Shown: one piece after another, positions 1 to 8,231 of the stretch
How positions within the stretch are numbered: position 1 is the first letter of the stretch
Layout: each line of letters begins with the position of its first letter
From: Desulfuromonadaceae bacterium
GTDB taxonomy: Bacteria; Desulfobacterota; Desulfuromonadia; Geobacterales; Pseudopelobacteraceae
Length of the DNA: 64,000 bases
Assembly: GCA_028712075.1 (NCBI GenBank)
Contig: JAQTQX010000011.1
Coordinates: 62,001 to 126,000, forward strand
Reading direction: 5' to 3'
Translations under genes and position numbers: made by a program
The notes under the pieces: model-generated
What the model was told of the DNA's origin: nothing
The model's input: only the letters and a program-made list of their open reading frames with translations
Database searches by the model: none

Positions 1-1
1 T

Positions 2-505
2 CAGGAACAGATGGATGCACTCGACAATCTGGAGATCGACTATCAGGTTGTACCGGGGGTCACGAGCGCCTTTGCAGCTGCCGCCGCCCTCAAACAGGAA
101 CTGACGCTGCCGGAACTTTCCCAGACGGTCATTTTCACCCGTGTCGAGGGGCGGACTCCGGTGCCGGAACGGGAACAGCTAGCCAATATCGCACAGTTAG
201 GTGCCACAATGGTAATTTACCTGTCGGTCGGCATGGTCGAAAAAGTAGTGGATCAGCTCCTTCAAGGTGCATACACGACTGCTACACCGGCGGCAGTTGT
301 CTGTCGTGCCTCCTGGGATGACGAACAGATTATTCAATGCTCCCTGGCCGAACTTGCCGATAACGTGCATGAAGCAGGTATTGACCGTCAGGCACTGATC
401 ATAGTCGGTGATGTGCTGGCGGCACGGCAGGAGGGGCTGAAAGCTCGGTCATTACTGTATGACAAAGAGTTTTCTCACGGTTTTCGTGAAAGGTGTCTCG
501 CCTGA
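2..505 (+). CDS. cbiF: Cobalt-precorrin-4 C11-methyltransferase, 5'-truncated by window edge
   Basis: This is the C-terminal 167 residues of a CbiF/CobM-type SAM-dependent methyltransferase of anaerobic corrin-ring synthesis, which methylates C11 of (cobalt-)precorrin-4. The family pattern 'VVPGVTSAFAAAAAL' is followed by 'IFTRVEGRTPVPE' and the late 'ASWDDEQIIQ' and 'ALIIVGDVL' stretches typical of the tetrapyrrole methylase fold. The frame is open to the left edge, so the true start lies outside the window; the first internal ATG at 11 is not the start. The stop at 503-505 is one base before the ATG of cbiG, which indicates one operon. The family call is confident; cbiF rather than cobM is inferred from the cbiG neighbour. 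Confidence 0.9.
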   Translation, partial: QEQMDALDNLEIDYQVVPGVTSAFAAAAALKQELTLPELSQTVIFTRVEGRTPVPEREQLANIAQLGATMVIYLSVGMVEKVVDQLLQGAYTTATPAAVVCRASWDDEQIIQCSLAELADNVHEAGIDRQALIIVGDVLAARQEGLKARSLLYDKEFSHGFRERCLA

Positions 506-506
506 G

Positions 507-1571
507 ATGCGCATAGCGCTCGTTGCCATAACCAGAAGGGGTGCCCAACTGGGACAGCGCGTACGTCGGGCCATGGCCGACTGTGATTATTATGTTTCCC
601 GGCGCTATGCCGGCCAGGCCGGTACCGGTTGCAACTGCTTCGAGCCTGCCGAACTGTCGCCGCTCATTGCCTCCCTCTGGAAAAAATATGACGGGTTCGT
701 GCTGATCATGGCGACCGGCATAGTGGTACGCATGATCGCACCGCTGCTGCAGTCAAAGGAGACCGATCCGGCTGTTGTCTGCATAGATGATTCAGGGAAA
801 TTCGCTATTTCACTGCTGTCCGGACATCTGGGCGGCGCCAACGAACTGGCCGAGCGCTGTGCTTTTGCCTCTGGAGCACGGGCAGTTATCACCACCGCTA
901 CCGATGCCAACGCACTTCCCTCTTTCGACATGCTGGCAAAGGAACAGGGGTGGCTGATCGAGGACATTACACAGGTAAAGCATCTGAACGCACTGCTGCT
1001 CGACAATGAAGAAATCGCTGCCGTTGACCGGAGCGGTCGGGTCCGGTCTTGGTTGCATGGCCGAGGCAACGTATCTTTTTTTAAAACGTATGCCGAGGCA
1101 GCCAACAGCACGGCACACGGTTTCCTGTTTGTTACTGACTGCAAACTGCCTCAACAGACCTGCCCGGAACCGCTCCTTGTCCTTCGTCCCCGCAGCCTGG
1201 TGCTCGGTATCGGCTGTAATCGCGGCACACCGGCTGATGAAATCGAGGCGTTTGTCGAGCTGCACCTTAAACGGCTGTTTCTCTCCCCGAAAGGTGTCCG
1301 CTGCATTGCGTCGATCACTGCGAAACGTGACGAAGCCGGCCTGGTCAAATACGCCGAACGTCTCGGCGTCCCGCTCCATTGTTTTGACAGCCATGAACTG
1401 GAACAGGTTGCATATCCTTCACCGCCATCCGAACATGCTCTGGCAGCGGTCGGTGTTGCGGCTGTTGCCGAGCCGGCTGCTCTGCTCGCTTCCGGTCACG
1501 GGAACCTGCTGTTAAAGAAGGTGAAATCGGCCAATGTCACGCTGGCAGTGGCAGAAATAAAGGAAGGGTGA
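507..1571 (+). CDS. cbiG: Cobalt-precorrin-5A hydrolase CbiG
   Basis: CbiG opens the delta-lactone of cobalt-precorrin-5A and releases acetaldehyde, a step specific to the oxygen-independent cobalamin route. The predicted protein has 354 residues. It starts 'MRIALVAITRRG', has the central 'IMATGIVVRMIAPLL' and 'ISLLSGHLGGANELA' motifs of the family, and a C-terminal CbiG domain with 'LVLGIGCNRGTPADEIEAF'. I chose the ATG at 507, just after the cbiF stop, because the upstream in-frame ATG at 459 lies inside cbiF and adds residues outside the conserved start. The stop overlaps the region of the pdxA ribosome-binding site. The nearby cbiET and cbiL genes at 17-19 kb belong to the same pathway but a separate unit. 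Confidence 0.92.
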   Translation: MRIALVAITRRGAQLGQRVRRAMADCDYYVSRRYAGQAGTGCNCFEPAELSPLIASLWKKYDGFVLIMATGIVVRMIAPLLQSKETDPAVVCIDDSGKFAISLLSGHLGGANELAERCAFASGARAVITTATDANALPSFDMLAKEQGWLIEDITQVKHLNALLLDNEEIAAVDRSGRVRSWLHGRGNVSFFKTYAEAANSTAHGFLFVTDCKLPQQTCPEPLLVLRPRSLVLGIGCNRGTPADEIEAFVELHLKRLFLSPKGVRCIASITAKRDEAGLVKYAERLGVPLHCFDSHELEQVAYPSPPSEHALAAVGVAAVAEPAALLASGHGNLLLKKVKSANVTLAVAEIKEG

Positions 1572-1576
1572 GCGGC

Positions 1577-2572
1577 ATGCTACAGCGACCGATTATTGCC
1601 ATAACCATGGGTGACCCGTCCGGAATCGGCCCGGAAATTATCATAAAAGCATTGCACTCCCCGGAAATCAGAGACCTCTGCCTCCCGATGGTTATCGGCG
1701 ACCGGCTGGCACTGGAGCGGGCTTCCGCCGTGTGCGCGTCAGCACTGAAAGTATATGAGGTTGCCGCTCCTGAAGAGGTACGTACTGCCCCGGAAGGAAC
1801 CATTCCGCTGCTGCCGCTTTCACACCTCACAGAAACGGACATGGCATATGGCAAACCATCGAAGGCGGCCGGGGATGCTGTTTATCGATACATCTGCTGT
1901 GCCGCACAGTTATGCCTCTCCGGTCAGGCCGCTGCCATGGCAACCGCCCCGATCAGCAAGGAGGCAATGCATCGGGCTGGGCACGACTATCCCGGCCATA
2001 CCGAACTGCTGGCTGAATTGTGCGGGAGTGATGATTTTGTCATGATGCTCGCCGGTGACGTTCTACGGGTCAGTCTGGTCACCATCCATGAGGCGCTCCA
2101 GAATGTCACTCGTCTGGTAACATACGCTCAGGTATTTAAAACAATTCGTATTACGGCAGATGGGATTGCGCGGCTGACCGGAATAGCAGCGCCGAAACTG
2201 GCGGTGCTGGCACTTAATCCGCATTGCGGAGAAGGGGGGAAGTTCGGTACGGAGGAAACGGAGATCATTGAACCGGCGATTACGGCGGCGCAACAGGAAG
2301 GGATCAATGCCGTGGGGCCGTTGTCAGCCGACACGCTGTTCCACTTCGCCCAGCAGGGTGCGTATGATGGTGTGGTTGCCATGTACCACGATCAGGGGTT
2401 GATCCCGCTCAAAATGCTGCACTTCGATGACGCTGTTAACATCACTCTGGGCCTGCCGATTATCCGTACCTCGGTTGACCACGGCACCGCATATAACCTC
2501 GCAGGCAAAGGCACGGCGTCCGAGAAGAGTCTGCTGGAGGCGATCAGGATGGCTGCCCGGTTAGTGCGGTAG
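1577..2572 (+). CDS. pdxA: 4-hydroxythreonine-4-phosphate dehydrogenase PdxA
   Basis: PdxA oxidises 4-phospho-hydroxy-L-threonine in pyridoxal-5'-phosphate synthesis (the DXP-dependent route). The protein of 331 residues matches the family length. It has 'ITMGDPSGIGPEI' at the N-terminus, 'ATAPISKEAMHRAGHDYPGHTE' (metal and substrate region), 'LNPHCGEGGKFGTEE', and 'VAMYHDQGLIPLKML' plus 'RTSVDHGTAYNLAGKGTA' near the C-terminus; the histidines in these motifs are the usual metal ligands. The ATG at 1577 follows AGGAAGGG at a normal distance; an in-frame GTG at 1568 overlaps the cbiG stop and is too close to that site. It lies in the + strand run between cbiG and mqnE, with no obvious functional link to cobalamin. 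Confidence 0.95.
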   Translation: MLQRPIIAITMGDPSGIGPEIIIKALHSPEIRDLCLPMVIGDRLALERASAVCASALKVYEVAAPEEVRTAPEGTIPLLPLSHLTETDMAYGKPSKAAGDAVYRYICCAAQLCLSGQAAAMATAPISKEAMHRAGHDYPGHTELLAELCGSDDFVMMLAGDVLRVSLVTIHEALQNVTRLVTYAQVFKTIRITADGIARLTGIAAPKLAVLALNPHCGEGGKFGTEETEIIEPAITAAQQEGINAVGPLSADTLFHFAQQGAYDGVVAMYHDQGLIPLKMLHFDDAVNITLGLPIIRTSVDHGTAYNLAGKGTASEKSLLEAIRMAARLVR

Positions 2573-2621
2573 CACTCCTTTCTCCTTGCACTCCCCGCCT
2601 CTTTTTCGTAGACTCCCACTC

Positions 2622-3701
2622 ATGATAACCTTCGAATCCATATCCGCAAAAGTTCATGCCACTCAGCGTATTACCGCAGAAGAGGCTCTATTTCTGTTCA
2701 AATCGAATGATCTGCTTGCCATTGGCGAACTGGCCGCTCGCGCAAATTCACGGAAAAACGGCGCCCACGTTTATTTCAATGTCAACCGCCACATCAATCC
2801 CACCAACATCTGTGTCAATCGTTGTGCTTTCTGCGCATTTTCGCGAACTGCCGGCGAAGACGGTGCATATACTCTCGCACTGAATGAGATCTGCCGTCGG
2901 GCCCGTGATGCAGAGGGGGAAGGTGCAACTGAGGTGCATATCGTCGGAGGTCTGCATCCGGACCTTGCCTTCGAGTTTTACGAAGAGGCGCTGCAGGCAA
3001 TCCGGCTGACTGCGCCACGTTTGCATATCAAAGCTTTCACAGCTGTGGAGATTGAATATTTTTCCCGCATTTCCGGCATGACCGTGGAAATGGTTCTCCA
3101 GCACCTGATCAGGGCCGGGCTTGGTTCCATGCCGGGTGGGGGGGCTGAAATACTGGTGGAGGATGTTCGGCAGAAAATCTGTCCTGAAAAAATTTCAGGG
3201 GGGCGCTGGCTGGAGATCATCCGTCTGGCACACCTGGCCGGCTTGAAGACCAACGCTACCATGCTTTACGGCCATGTGGAGACCTTCGCAGACCGAATTG
3301 CGCACATGGAGATGCTCCGCACGCTGCAGGATGAAACCGGCGGCTTTCAGGCATTCATTCCGCTCGCGTTTCAGACGGAAAATTCCAATCTGAAACTTGA
3401 TATCAAGGGAACCACCGGCCTCGACGATCTCAAGACACTGGCGATTGCCCGGATTTTTCTCGACAATTTCAACCACATTAAAGCCTACTGGGTCATGCTG
3501 GGTGAAAAAATCGCCCAGGTGTCTCTCGCCTTTGGCGTCAACGATCTTGACGGAACGGTCATTGAAGAAAAGATCGGTCATGACGCGGGCGCCAGCACTC
3601 CGCAGTCATTGACAAAAGAAGGCATTATCCGCCTGATCAGAAAAGCTGGGAAAATCCCTGTGGAACGCGACACGCTGTATCACCCGCTTCGTAGTTACTG
3701 A
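2622..3701 (+). CDS. mqnE: Aminodeoxyfutalosine synthase (radical SAM) MqnE
   Basis: MqnE is the radical SAM enzyme that joins 3-[(1-carboxyvinyl)oxy]benzoate to SAM to give aminofutalosine in the futalosine route to menaquinone. The 359-residue protein has the CxxxCxxC cluster site as 'CVNRCAFCAF' around residue 65, followed by 'VHIVGGLHPD', 'KAFTAVEI' and 'GLGSMPGGGAEIL', all typical of MqnE/MqnC-type enzymes. The 'SMPGGGAEIL' form favours MqnE over MqnC. The ATG at 2622 has only a weak ribosome-binding site, but the upstream TTG at 2586 has none. The stop shares a base with the start of the next gene (TGATG). It implies menaquinone as the quinone feeding the NrfD complex at 8-14 kb. Confidence 0.9.
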   Translation: MITFESISAKVHATQRITAEEALFLFKSNDLLAIGELAARANSRKNGAHVYFNVNRHINPTNICVNRCAFCAFSRTAGEDGAYTLALNEICRRARDAEGEGATEVHIVGGLHPDLAFEFYEEALQAIRLTAPRLHIKAFTAVEIEYFSRISGMTVEMVLQHLIRAGLGSMPGGGAEILVEDVRQKICPEKISGGRWLEIIRLAHLAGLKTNATMLYGHVETFADRIAHMEMLRTLQDETGGFQAFIPLAFQTENSNLKLDIKGTTGLDDLKTLAIARIFLDNFNHIKAYWVMLGEKIAQVSLAFGVNDLDGTVIEEKIGHDAGASTPQSLTKEGIIRLIRKAGKIPVERDTLYHPLRSY

Positions 3702-4759
3702 TGATTCCGGCGGCACCCTACAACGGTCCCGGGCATGATCCTGTTGTCTTTGGCGGGTTGCTTGCCGATGACGTTGACAGGACTTTTTTTGATGGCGCCA
3801 TCCGGCGCCTGTACTACCTGTTCGATATCTATGCCCGCACTTGTCCCGTGCCGATCCCCGCTCAGGGGCTGCACATAACAACAGAAATTCGGGCCCAATG
3901 CGAGCGATATCTCCCCATTTCTGATATCGCCGCCACCTTCAACCACCTCTTCCACCGGGCATTGACGTATCCACCGATCCTTTCGAGCACTCCATTTTAC
4001 TGTGCCTTGAGTTGGGCCGACGCTTTCGCCATCCTGCCGAAAAAATTTCAGTTCAGTGCCAACCCAGCACGATTGCTCGAGTCGCTACTCATTGACAGCG
4101 ACATGTTGACCCGGTTTCTCTTCGCATCGTTCCTCCCCAACCGTTTTTATGGCGGGATCGGGCGCTATCCCGAACAACAGGGTTTCATCAGGAAGTGGCT
4201 GGCCAGGCGGAATGATAAGCATCTGAGCTGCCTCGACTCCGCCTGTGGCAGTGGTGAGGAAACCTACTCTCTCATGCTGCTTATCAAGGAGCAGGGTGTC
4301 GCACCCGTTCAGATCCTGGTAGAGGGCTGGACGTTGGAGCCACTGGAAGTCTGGGCTGCCACACACCGTCGGTTCCCCCATGACGTGCGTCGAGAAGAGC
4401 GGCTGCGTACGGCAACTGCAACTCTTATTTCGGAGGGATACAGCGACCGTGTAACTTTCAGTTGCCAGGATATTACTCAGCTGCACTTGGGAAAATCCGA
4501 CAGACAGGCGGAGTTCAACCTGATTCTCTGCAACGGGTTACTGGGCGGCCCGATTATGCGCGACCAGGATGATCTGGAGCGCTCCGTGGCAAACCTTGCC
4601 CGGATGTTAGCACCGGGCGGTATCCTGCTGGCAGCTGATCATTTTCATGGCGGATGGAAACGACAATACCCGCAGAGCTTTCTGCGGGCATTGTTTGAAC
4701 AATATGGGTTGAAACCGTTTGTAGCAGGCGAAGGTATCGGTGGCTTAAAATCTGATTAG
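3701..4759 (+). CDS. CheR-like SAM-dependent methyltransferase
   Basis: A 352-residue protein of unassigned substrate. Near residue 180 it has 'LDSACGSGEETYSLMLLI', which matches motif I of CheR-type methyltransferases (CheR usually has G/A-x-S-T-GEEPYS), followed by 'LEGWTLEPLEVW'-like spacing and a late 'MLAPGGILLAADHFHGGW' segment typical of class I methyltransferases. The first 170 residues have no motif I recognise and are not a standard CheR N-terminal helical domain. There is no chemotaxis gene beside it. The start overlaps the mqnE stop by one base, so the two are translationally coupled, which suggests a role linked to quinone or radical SAM chemistry rather than receptor methylation. 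Its 3' end overlaps the end of fabH by 15 bases on the other strand. Confidence 0.75.
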   Translation: MIPAAPYNGPGHDPVVFGGLLADDVDRTFFDGAIRRLYYLFDIYARTCPVPIPAQGLHITTEIRAQCERYLPISDIAATFNHLFHRALTYPPILSSTPFYCALSWADAFAILPKKFQFSANPARLLESLLIDSDMLTRFLFASFLPNRFYGGIGRYPEQQGFIRKWLARRNDKHLSCLDSACGSGEETYSLMLLIKEQGVAPVQILVEGWTLEPLEVWAATHRRFPHDVRREERLRTATATLISEGYSDRVTFSCQDITQLHLGKSDRQAEFNLILCNGLLGGPIMRDQDDLERSVANLARMLAPGGILLAADHFHGGWKRQYPQSFLRALFEQYGLKPFVAGEGIGGLKSD

Positions 4760-5728
4760 CAGCCCACCCCAGGTCAGACCACCGCCAAATCCCATGGCGA
4801 GAACCAGATGGCCTGGTTTGATCGTACCGTTACGCAGGTTTTCATCAAGAACCAGAGCAACCGACGCAGCCGACGTGTTGCCGCACCGGTCAAGATTAAG
4901 CAGGAAGCGCTCCTTGGGAAAACTGCTCTTTTTGGAGATGAAATCAATCATGCGTATGTTGGCCTGATGAGGAATGATGTAATCCAGATCAACTGGCGTG
5001 ATGCCCGCCTTTGTACAGAGGGTGTTGATAATGTCCGGTATGACCTCAGTGGCAAAGACGTATACCTGCTTGCCGGCCATCTGGAAATAAACATCTCTGG
5101 CTTCGATGGTCTCCGGTGTAACCGGACTGCGTGATCCTGAAGAGGGCACCTGAATCAGCTGCCACCCCTTGCCGTCACTCCGCATGTATGTGTGCTGAAT
5201 TCCTGTGGTTGCATCTCCATCACGGGTCAGGATGGCAGCACCGGCGCCATCGCCGAACAGTGGGCAGCTGTTTTTATCATTGAAGTCAAGGATTTTGGAG
5301 TAGGTATCAGCGCCGATAGCCATAACGGTCTTGTATTTGCCGCACTTGATGAAGTTGTCGGCAATTTCAAGTGCGTAGACAAAGCTTGAACAGACGGCAT
5401 TAATGTCAAAGGCAAAAGCGTTTTTGGCGCCGATATTTTCCTGAACGATACACCCTGTAGAAGGCAAACTCATGTCAGGAGTCGAGGTTCCTACGATGAT
5501 ACAGTCGATCTCTGATACATCAATTCCGGCAGCTTCCAGTGCTCTTTGTGCGGCAATTGTCGCGAGATCGGACGTTGCCTGGCCGGCATGAGCAAAACAG
5601 CGCTCACGAATGCCGGTACGGCTGAAAATCCATTCGTTGGCATTTTCAACCAAATAGTCGAAATGGCTGTTAGGTATCACCCGATCCGGTAAATATGAAC
5701 CGCTTCCGATGATTTTTGAAACAATCAT
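4745..5728 (-). CDS. fabH: 3-oxoacyl-ACP synthase III FabH
   Basis: FabH (KAS III) condenses acetyl-CoA or another acyl-CoA primer with malonyl-ACP to start fatty acid synthesis. The 327-residue protein has the Cys-His-Asn triad: Cys in 'AVCSSFVYAL', His in 'IIPHQANIRM' and Asn in 'GNTSAASVAL', plus the C-terminal 'GFGGGLTWGG'. The ATG at 5728 has GGAGAG five to six bases upstream; the longer in-frame extension to 5803 lacks support. It stands alone, away from any fab cluster, so it may be a second copy or one with a special primer preference (inference). It converges with the CheR-like gene, overlapping its end. Confidence 0.93.
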   Translation of the reverse strand: MIVSKIIGSGSYLPDRVIPNSHFDYLVENANEWIFSRTGIRERCFAHAGQATSDLATIAAQRALEAAGIDVSEIDCIIVGTSTPDMSLPSTGCIVQENIGAKNAFAFDINAVCSSFVYALEIADNFIKCGKYKTVMAIGADTYSKILDFNDKNSCPLFGDGAGAAILTRDGDATTGIQHTYMRSDGKGWQLIQVPSSGSRSPVTPETIEARDVYFQMAGKQVYVFATEVIPDIINTLCTKAGITPVDLDYIIPHQANIRMIDFISKKSSFPKERFLLNLDRCGNTSAASVALVLDENLRNGTIKPGHLVLAMGFGGGLTWGGLLIRF

Positions 5729-5856
5729 TGTTCTCTCCGCTTCAGCACGCTGTGACAAGTAAATTTTATTCGAATGCGTTCCACTTATCACATTAAATAA
5801 CACCGTTTGTCAATATTGGTGCTCCATTAAAACGATTCCTTTGAAAAAAAACTCCG

Positions 5857-6135
5857 TCAGTCATCTTCGTACCTGTCGATAAACCTTCTCTTGTCCAATC
5901 GGTCAAGGCTTTTTGCAAGGAGGCGAAAGCCAAACATCATCAGGATAAGTCCAAAATAAGAAAGTATGGCGGAACGAGGCACCAGAGCCATGACACCTGC
6001 CGTCATGAAGAGAATTCCGAGTTTCTGGCTTCTCTCCTGCTGTCTTGTGCCTGAGCTATTAACCGAAAATGAGTAGAGCTGGTAACAGAGTACCAACAAC
6101 GGCAAAACAATAACCATCTCTATATAACTATTCAT
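5857..6135 (-). CDS. Small two-helix membrane protein, function unknown
   Basis: A 92-residue protein not recognised by name. It has an N-terminal hydrophobic helix (about residues 5-25, 'MVIVLPLLVLCYQLYSF'), a polar stretch with 'SGTRQQERSQK', a second hydrophobic region (about 42-72, including 'ILSYFGLILMMFGF') and a charged tail 'SLDRLDKRRFIDRYEDD'. The start is ATG 6135; a TTG at 6147 is also in frame and neither has a clear ribosome-binding site. It lies 50 bases upstream of the fabH unit on the same strand with an AT-rich leader. Probably a real inner-membrane protein; role unknown. Confidence 0.55.
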   Translation of the reverse strand: MNSYIEMVIVLPLLVLCYQLYSFSVNSSGTRQQERSQKLGILFMTAGVMALVPRSAILSYFGLILMMFGFRLLAKSLDRLDKRRFIDRYEDD

Positions 6136-6161
6136 AGATATATCCAAATATTAGAATTTAC

Positions 6162-6183
6162 AAGGTTGTCCTTATACAACCTT
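6162..6183. other. Hairpin between two membrane-protein genes
   Basis: An 8-base perfect inverted repeat (AAGGTTGT / ACAACCTT) with a 6-base loop sits between the end of the DUF2339-like gene and the start of the 92-residue membrane protein. No run of T follows on either strand, so a terminator role is doubtful. Confidence 0.35.
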
Positions 6184-6278
6184 ATCTGCTGTGATTTCAA
6201 CTATGTTAAAATATTTCTGAGTTAATTCGTTCGATAGGTGTTTTACGGGTCCGTATTGTTCTTGGTTGCTGAGAAATT

Positions 6279-8117
6279 TTATGTAACATCTTTTGCTTCT
6301 TGTGGTGCTTTATCGACTGACTGCTTCTGCCATTTTCCCAAGGCAATAGACTCAACAGCAGCTGCTGTACCAAAAGAGAAGATGCTCAAGACCAACGGCA
6401 AACCATGGGTTCCAAGCAGATCGTAGAAAAACACCTTGATCGCACCGACCAGAGTGACAAGAACGGCGACATTGCGCACTTCCTTGTCCCGACGTATATA
6501 TGCGAACAGAATAAGTGCTATCACCGCTCCATTTATGAGCACCGATTGGCCGCACCGAAAAGCGTCCCGCTGTAGTGCAGGAGGAACAAACGGGAGCAGT
6601 TGAAAAATTGCCACTCGCATCATGAAGAAACCACTCGCCAATCCCCCCAAAAGAAGAAGAACTGCACTCCGGTCATTACGGTCAAATGTGTCAAAAAGAA
6701 CTGAGGTTGCAGGGATTGGTGACCAGCGGCACCATTGATAGTGATAAATTAATATGAACGCCAGCAGCGCGGCAGGAAGCATGTTTATCGAGTCTGTTGC
6801 CCCCGTCCCATCTCCCCGCAGCAATAAAACAAGTGCTACGGCAGAATATGTGTTCATCAGGTAGGTTGTACTGCGTAAGCCGCCGTTCTCCCAAACGCGG
6901 GAAACAATTGCCAGGACAATCGCCACCACCGAGATGATCGGCAGTGACATGATATACGAACCGGTTACAGAAGGGAGCGCCACGGCAAGCAGTGCACTTC
7001 CGGCAAAAGCAAATGTATTTGTGCCCGGGGCACCGTCCGTACCGCGCCGGGCACACCAAAAGGCCAGGGCATAGAGTCCAGTTCCTCCGATCAAGCCGAT
7101 CAAACCAAGCAGCCTGACATTCATCTGCCACGCCTCAAGAATATGTCCGGCCAGTAAATAGGCCCAAATTACGTTGAGGGTTGGCAGGCTAAAGTCAAAT
7201 CGCGATATTTTTTGACTGCCGCCGCTGACGATTCCACGCAGTGATAGCAGGATAAATGTCAGAAAGAACAGTGCCAGCACCGGTAAAAACCACCCCTGCG
7301 CAAGCTCTGGCGGAACAGCCTCTCCTTTACGCAGCAGAATGCCAAGCCTGAGTCCCCACATTTGAAGCATCAGCATTGTCACGATCAGCACCGACCAGCG
7401 GAGCCATGAGCAGCGCTTGAGCTGAGCTGCAAAGTAACCGAGAACGTTGGCGGCGAGCAGTACCAGCGATAGGTACGGGAAGAAGGGGCGAGGATAATCG
7501 ATCGCAGCGCCGGCGAAGCACATGCCGAGAACACCAACCGAAATCGGGACAAATGCATTGAAACGACGGCTCATGAGCGCCATGCCGAAACCGGTCGCCA
7601 TGAGCGTAAAGTAGGCCGGAATCAGCGGCAGCGCCTTGAAATGCATATGCGTCTCCACGACGATGACCGACATCAACACCGCCCCGCATGCCGCAAATAC
7701 CGGAGCGAGCGGGCTTTCTTTTGTGTACTTGAACCAGGCAAAGATCATCAAGCCTGCGGCGTAGCACATGCCGATTCCTGAACCGAGCAACTTTTCGACA
7801 AGACCGCTGTCAGTTATTGTTCGTAGACCGAGTGCCAGCACCAGCAGAAAGCAGACCGCAGCAAGGCGCGGCAATACCGAGTTGCGGGTGGCCCATCCAA
7901 GTACCTCCTCAGAAAGCTCAGGCATCTCTTCACCGGCGTAGACCTTGACAGGTTTCGGTTTTGCTCGGGATTCCGGGCGTAAGGCGGGCTGTTCAGCTGC
8001 AGATTCGCCTTCATCGCTGACACGATTGCTCAGGCGGTCCAGCTGCTGTTCAAGCATCTGTATGCGGTTGGCAAGCTCCCTTTCCCGTTCCTCAAGCGTG
8101 CTTTCTGTTGTTGGCAT
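6279..8117 (-). CDS. Large polytopic membrane protein, DUF2339-like
   Basis: A 612-residue membrane protein. The first 40 residues form a charged coiled-coil ('ELANRIQMLEQQLDRLSNRV'), followed by a Pro/Lys-rich linker and about 18-20 hydrophobic helices that fill the rest. Short charged loops such as 'MSRRFNAF' and 'YIRRDKEVRNVAVL' separate the helices, and the C-terminal helix pair 'VAVLVTLVGAIKVFFYDLLG' resembles the end of DUF2339 family proteins. That assignment is from memory of the family's shape and is not certain. No catalytic motif is visible. The ATG at 8117 follows GGGAGG at good spacing. It lies downstream of the respiratory operon but is separated from it by a strong hairpin. Confidence 0.65.
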   Translation of the reverse strand: MPTTESTLEERERELANRIQMLEQQLDRLSNRVSDEGESAAEQPALRPESRAKPKPVKVYAGEEMPELSEEVLGWATRNSVLPRLAAVCFLLVLALGLRTITDSGLVEKLLGSGIGMCYAAGLMIFAWFKYTKESPLAPVFAACGAVLMSVIVVETHMHFKALPLIPAYFTLMATGFGMALMSRRFNAFVPISVGVLGMCFAGAAIDYPRPFFPYLSLVLLAANVLGYFAAQLKRCSWLRWSVLIVTMLMLQMWGLRLGILLRKGEAVPPELAQGWFLPVLALFFLTFILLSLRGIVSGGSQKISRFDFSLPTLNVIWAYLLAGHILEAWQMNVRLLGLIGLIGGTGLYALAFWCARRGTDGAPGTNTFAFAGSALLAVALPSVTGSYIMSLPIISVVAIVLAIVSRVWENGGLRSTTYLMNTYSAVALVLLLRGDGTGATDSINMLPAALLAFILIYHYQWCRWSPIPATSVLFDTFDRNDRSAVLLLLGGLASGFFMMRVAIFQLLPFVPPALQRDAFRCGQSVLINGAVIALILFAYIRRDKEVRNVAVLVTLVGAIKVFFYDLLGTHGLPLVLSIFSFGTAAAVESIALGKWQKQSVDKAPQEAKDVT

Positions 8118-8137
8118 GGCAACCTCCCATGTGAAAA

Positions 8138-8162
8138 GCCGGCTTACTACAGCCGGCTTCTT
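8138..8162 (-). terminator. Probable terminator of the respiratory operon
   Basis: A 9-base perfect stem (AAGCCGGCT / AGCCGGCTT) with a 6-base loop lies 70 bases after the last NrfD gene on the - strand and just before the ribosome-binding site of the DUF2339-like gene. On the - strand the 3' arm ends in a short T stretch. It may only partly stop transcription. Confidence 0.6.
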
Positions 8163-8231
8163 ACTGACTACTTCGATAACTCATTGTTCCGTATGGTTGC
8201 CGGCTTCATTGCGTGTCTTGATATAGTTGGT

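Noticed and set aside
605..1394. Long open frames on the - strand across cbiG
   Set aside because: They lie wholly antisense to a well-matched cbiG and have no motifs or ribosome-binding sites.
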